Shown here: positions 62,229 through 64,000 of the stretch, one piece after another | How positions within the stretch are numbered: the stretch's first letter is position 1 | How the letters are laid out: the number at the start of each line of letters is the position of its first letter | Assembly (NCBI GenBank): GCA_016704325.1 | Contig: JADJAG010000008.1 | Coordinates: forward strand, 1,054,001-1,118,000 | Source of the DNA: Chitinophagaceae bacterium | Lineage (GTDB): Bacteria; Bacteroidota; Bacteroidia; Chitinophagales; UBA10324 | Direction: 5' to 3' | DNA: 64,000 nucleotides | The notes under the pieces: generated by a model | Databases searched by the model: none | Told to the model about the DNA's origin: nothing | Seen by the model: only the letters and a program-made list of their open reading frames with translations | Made by a program: the position numbers and the translations under genes

Positions 62229-64000
62229 CTATCCAATCTCCATCACCAGATCATCCGCTTCCACCAGTGTCTTTTCCTTTAGCGCAATGTGCTTGATGGT
62301 TCCTTCTTTATTTGCAGTCACCGATGTTTCCATCTTCATCGCCTCAATAACAAACAGCGGCTGATTCTTTTTCACCACATCACCTGTTTTTACGAATAAT
62401 TTAGAAAGCATTCCCTGTAAAGGGGCGCCTATCTGGTTTTCCCCTAAAGCCTTCTGATGTGATACCTTTTTAATCAACGACTTTTTGTCCAGCATCTCCA
62501 CGGTGCGTGTCTGTCCGTTCAACCGGAAATACACAGTACGGTATCCGCTTTCATCCGCATCGCCTACATACAATAATCGAATCATCAGTGTTTTTCCACG
62601 GCCAATCTCTACCAGTATCTCTTCATTGCTTTTCAATCCGTAAAAAAATGCAGGTGTAGGAATAGAACTCACATCACCAAATTGCTGCACGTGTTTGTAA
62701 TACTCTTCAAATACTTTCGGATAAAATTTATAAGACAGAAAATCCAGTTCTGTTTGTGATGCATCAAATTGCTTTTGAAACTCACTGAACTCTTTTCCAA
62801 AATCAGTAGGTTTCAAATGTGCATTCGGCAAATCAGTAAAGGGCACTTCATCCTTCAAAATAATTTTCTGTAACTCCTCCGGAAAACCACCATAAGGCTG
62901 CCCGATCTCCCCCTTAAAAAATCCCTTCACCGATTCAGGGAAGGAAAGTGTAGCGCCTTTCAGCATCACATCTTCCTTGGTAAGCTTATTCGAGATCATG
63001 AACATCGCCATATCCCCTACTACTTTTGATGATGGGGTCACTTTCACAATATCACCGAACAACTCATTCACATCTTCATAAGCTTTCTTGATATCATCCA
63101 TCCTGTCAGCAAGGCCCAAACCAATGGCCTGTGGTTTCAGGTTTGAATACTGACCACCCGGAATCTCATGGTGATAAACTTCGGCAGTACCTGCCATCAA
63201 TCCGCTTTCAAACGGATAATAGTATTCACGCACATTCTCCCAGTAATTAGAAAACCGGTTGAGTGAATCAATATCCATTTTCAGTTCGCGTTCCTGCCCG
63301 CGCATCATTTCTGCAATGGAGTTGAAGTTGGGCTGAGAAGTCAATCCTGATAAGGAACTCAAAGCAACATCAATCACATCCACTCCTGCTTCAATCGCTT
63401 TCAGGTAGGTTGCAGATTGTATTCCCGAAGTATCATGGGTATGAAGGTGAATGGGAATATTCACCACTTTTTTTAATTCAGCGATCAGCTGTGTTGCCGA
63501 ATAGGGTTTTAATAATCCCGTCATGTCTTTGATGCCGAGAATGTGTGTACCCATGTCTTCCAGTTCACGTGCAAGATCAAGATAGTATTGCAGTGAATAT
63601 TTCTTCCGCTTCGGATCAGCAATATCGCCGGTGTAACAGATGCAAGCTTCTGCTAACCCGCCCGTCCTTTCACGAACAGCGTTAATACTCACCTTCATGC
63701 TTTTCGTCCAGTTGAGTGAATCGAAGATCCTGAAAATGTCTACGCCATTGTTCCAGGATGATTCAATAAATTTTTCTACCAGGTTATCAGGGTAAGCTGT
63801 ATAGCCAATGGCATTGTTACCACGAATCAGCATCTGGAATAAGATGTTCGGAATAGCTTCGCGCATCAGTTGCAATCTTTCCCACGGACTTTCATGCAAA
63901 AAACGCAGTGCCACATCAAACGTAGCACCGCCCCAAACTTCCATTGAAAATAATTCAGGATGATGATGCGCAAAGCTTTCAGCCACCGCCATCATGTCAC
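62229..64000 (-). CDS. pyc: Pyruvate carboxylase, C-terminal part (cut by the window edge)
   Basis: At least 590 residues of a biotin enzyme that makes oxaloacetate from pyruvate. The carboxyltransferase domain begins with LFSMEVWGGATFDVALRFLHESPWERL and FQMLIRGNNAIGYTAYPDN, then HILGIKDMTGLLKPYSATQLI and IHLHTHDTSGIQSATYLKA. The biotinyl domain ends the protein with FVIEAMKMETSVTANKEGTI, where the lysine of MKM is the biotin site. The frame is open past the right edge; the biotin carboxylase part should lie beyond 64000. The stop codon (62229-62231) is 2 bases from the end of a repeat element. Confidence 0.95.
   Translation of the reverse strand, partial: DMMAVAESFAHHHPELFSMEVWGGATFDVALRFLHESPWERLQLMREAIPNILFQMLIRGNNAIGYTAYPDNLVEKFIESSWNNGVDIFRIFDSLNWTKSMKVSINAVRERTGGLAEACICYTGDIADPKRKKYSLQYYLDLARELEDMGTHILGIKDMTGLLKPYSATQLIAELKKVVNIPIHLHTHDTSGIQSATYLKAIEAGVDVIDVALSSLSGLTSQPNFNSIAEMMRGQERELKMDIDSLNRFSNYWENVREYYYPFESGLMAGTAEVYHHEIPGGQYSNLKPQAIGLGLADRMDDIKKAYEDVNELFGDIVKVTPSSKVVGDMAMFMISNKLTKEDVMLKGATLSFPESVKGFFKGEIGQPYGGFPEELQKIILKDEVPFTDLPNAHLKPTDFGKEFSEFQKQFDASQTELDFLSYKFYPKVFEEYYKHVQQFGDVSSIPTPAFFYGLKSNEEILVEIGRGKTLMIRLLYVGDADESGYRTVYFRLNGQTRTVEMLDKKSLIKKVSHQKALGENQIGAPLQGMLSKLFVKTGDVVKKNQPLFVIEAMKMETSVTANKEGTIKHIALKEKTLVEADDLVMEIG

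Noticed and set aside
62149..62234. Target duplication ACCTATTT / ACCTATCC for the repeat copy near pyc
   Set aside because: Only 6 of 8 bases match and the sequence after the left motif is not a recognisable terminal repeat.

Overview
The window comes from a member of the Bacteroidota, probably Chitinophagales-like (the phylum is well supported, the order is inference). The evidence is two proteins with type IX secretion C-terminal tails, repeated matches to the Bacteroidota -7 promoter element TAnnTTTG, and the phylum-typical cluster CBS protein / NAD kinase / DUF6089 / UppS / BamA / OmpH / OmpH / MurI. Other markers are DUF4834, a SMUG2-type uracil-DNA glycosylase and a TonB-dependent receptor. 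No tRNA, rRNA, CRISPR array or prophage was recognised.

Layout. 1-3.5 kb: secreted T9SS cargo, including an Omp28/thioredoxin-like protein with a CGWC motif. 3.8-9.3 kb: carB, DUF4834, YqeY, CvpA and a TrpG/PabA-type amidotransferase. 9.5-20 kb: the envelope cluster (hydrolase, CBS, Omp85-like, NadK, DUF6089, UppS, BamA, two Skp/OmpH, MurI). 20-26.8 kb: glycosyltransferase, FeoA/FeoB, Mpo1-like, class II amidotransferase, beta-barrel and Tag. 26.85-27.08 kb: a poly-G block that looks artefactual. 27.2-40 kb: lipid and redox enzymes, a DEAD-box helicase and a GT39-like membrane protein. 40.1-47.6 kb: a MarR regulator divergent from a fadN-fadA-fadE beta-oxidation cluster resembling Bacillus fadNAE, interrupted by a four-helix-bundle gene. 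47.7-61.2 kb: FecA-like receptor, PAP2/vanadium haloperoxidase-type lipoprotein, serine hydrolase, DUF4126, SMUG2, T9SS protein and cardiolipin synthase. 61.2-64 kb: a RAYT transposase with REP palindromes, then the 3' part of pyruvate carboxylase.

The most unusual layer is non-coding. A dispersed mobile-looking element occurs in at least six intergenic places (about 7.2, 13.5, 35.5, 50.85, 56.0 and 62.2 kb). The clearest copy, 50850-51044, is 195 bp, has near-perfect terminal inverted repeats (GGGTGTACGAC) and is flanked by a perfect 8-bp duplication AAATCTTG. A second copy (7235-7509) has a 7/8 duplication. The copies carry internal arrays of 7-bp units (TTGAGTA or AAGACTT type). The same AAGACTT-type arrays, in opposite orientations, bracket the four-helix-bundle gene inside the fad cluster. 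Separately, the RAYT gene is preceded by a 154-bp tandem duplication that copied its REP palindrome, promoter and first 23 codons, and an inverted REP lies downstream.

Limits: all calls come from reading the sequence by eye. Family names rest on recognised motifs and gene order, not on database searches.
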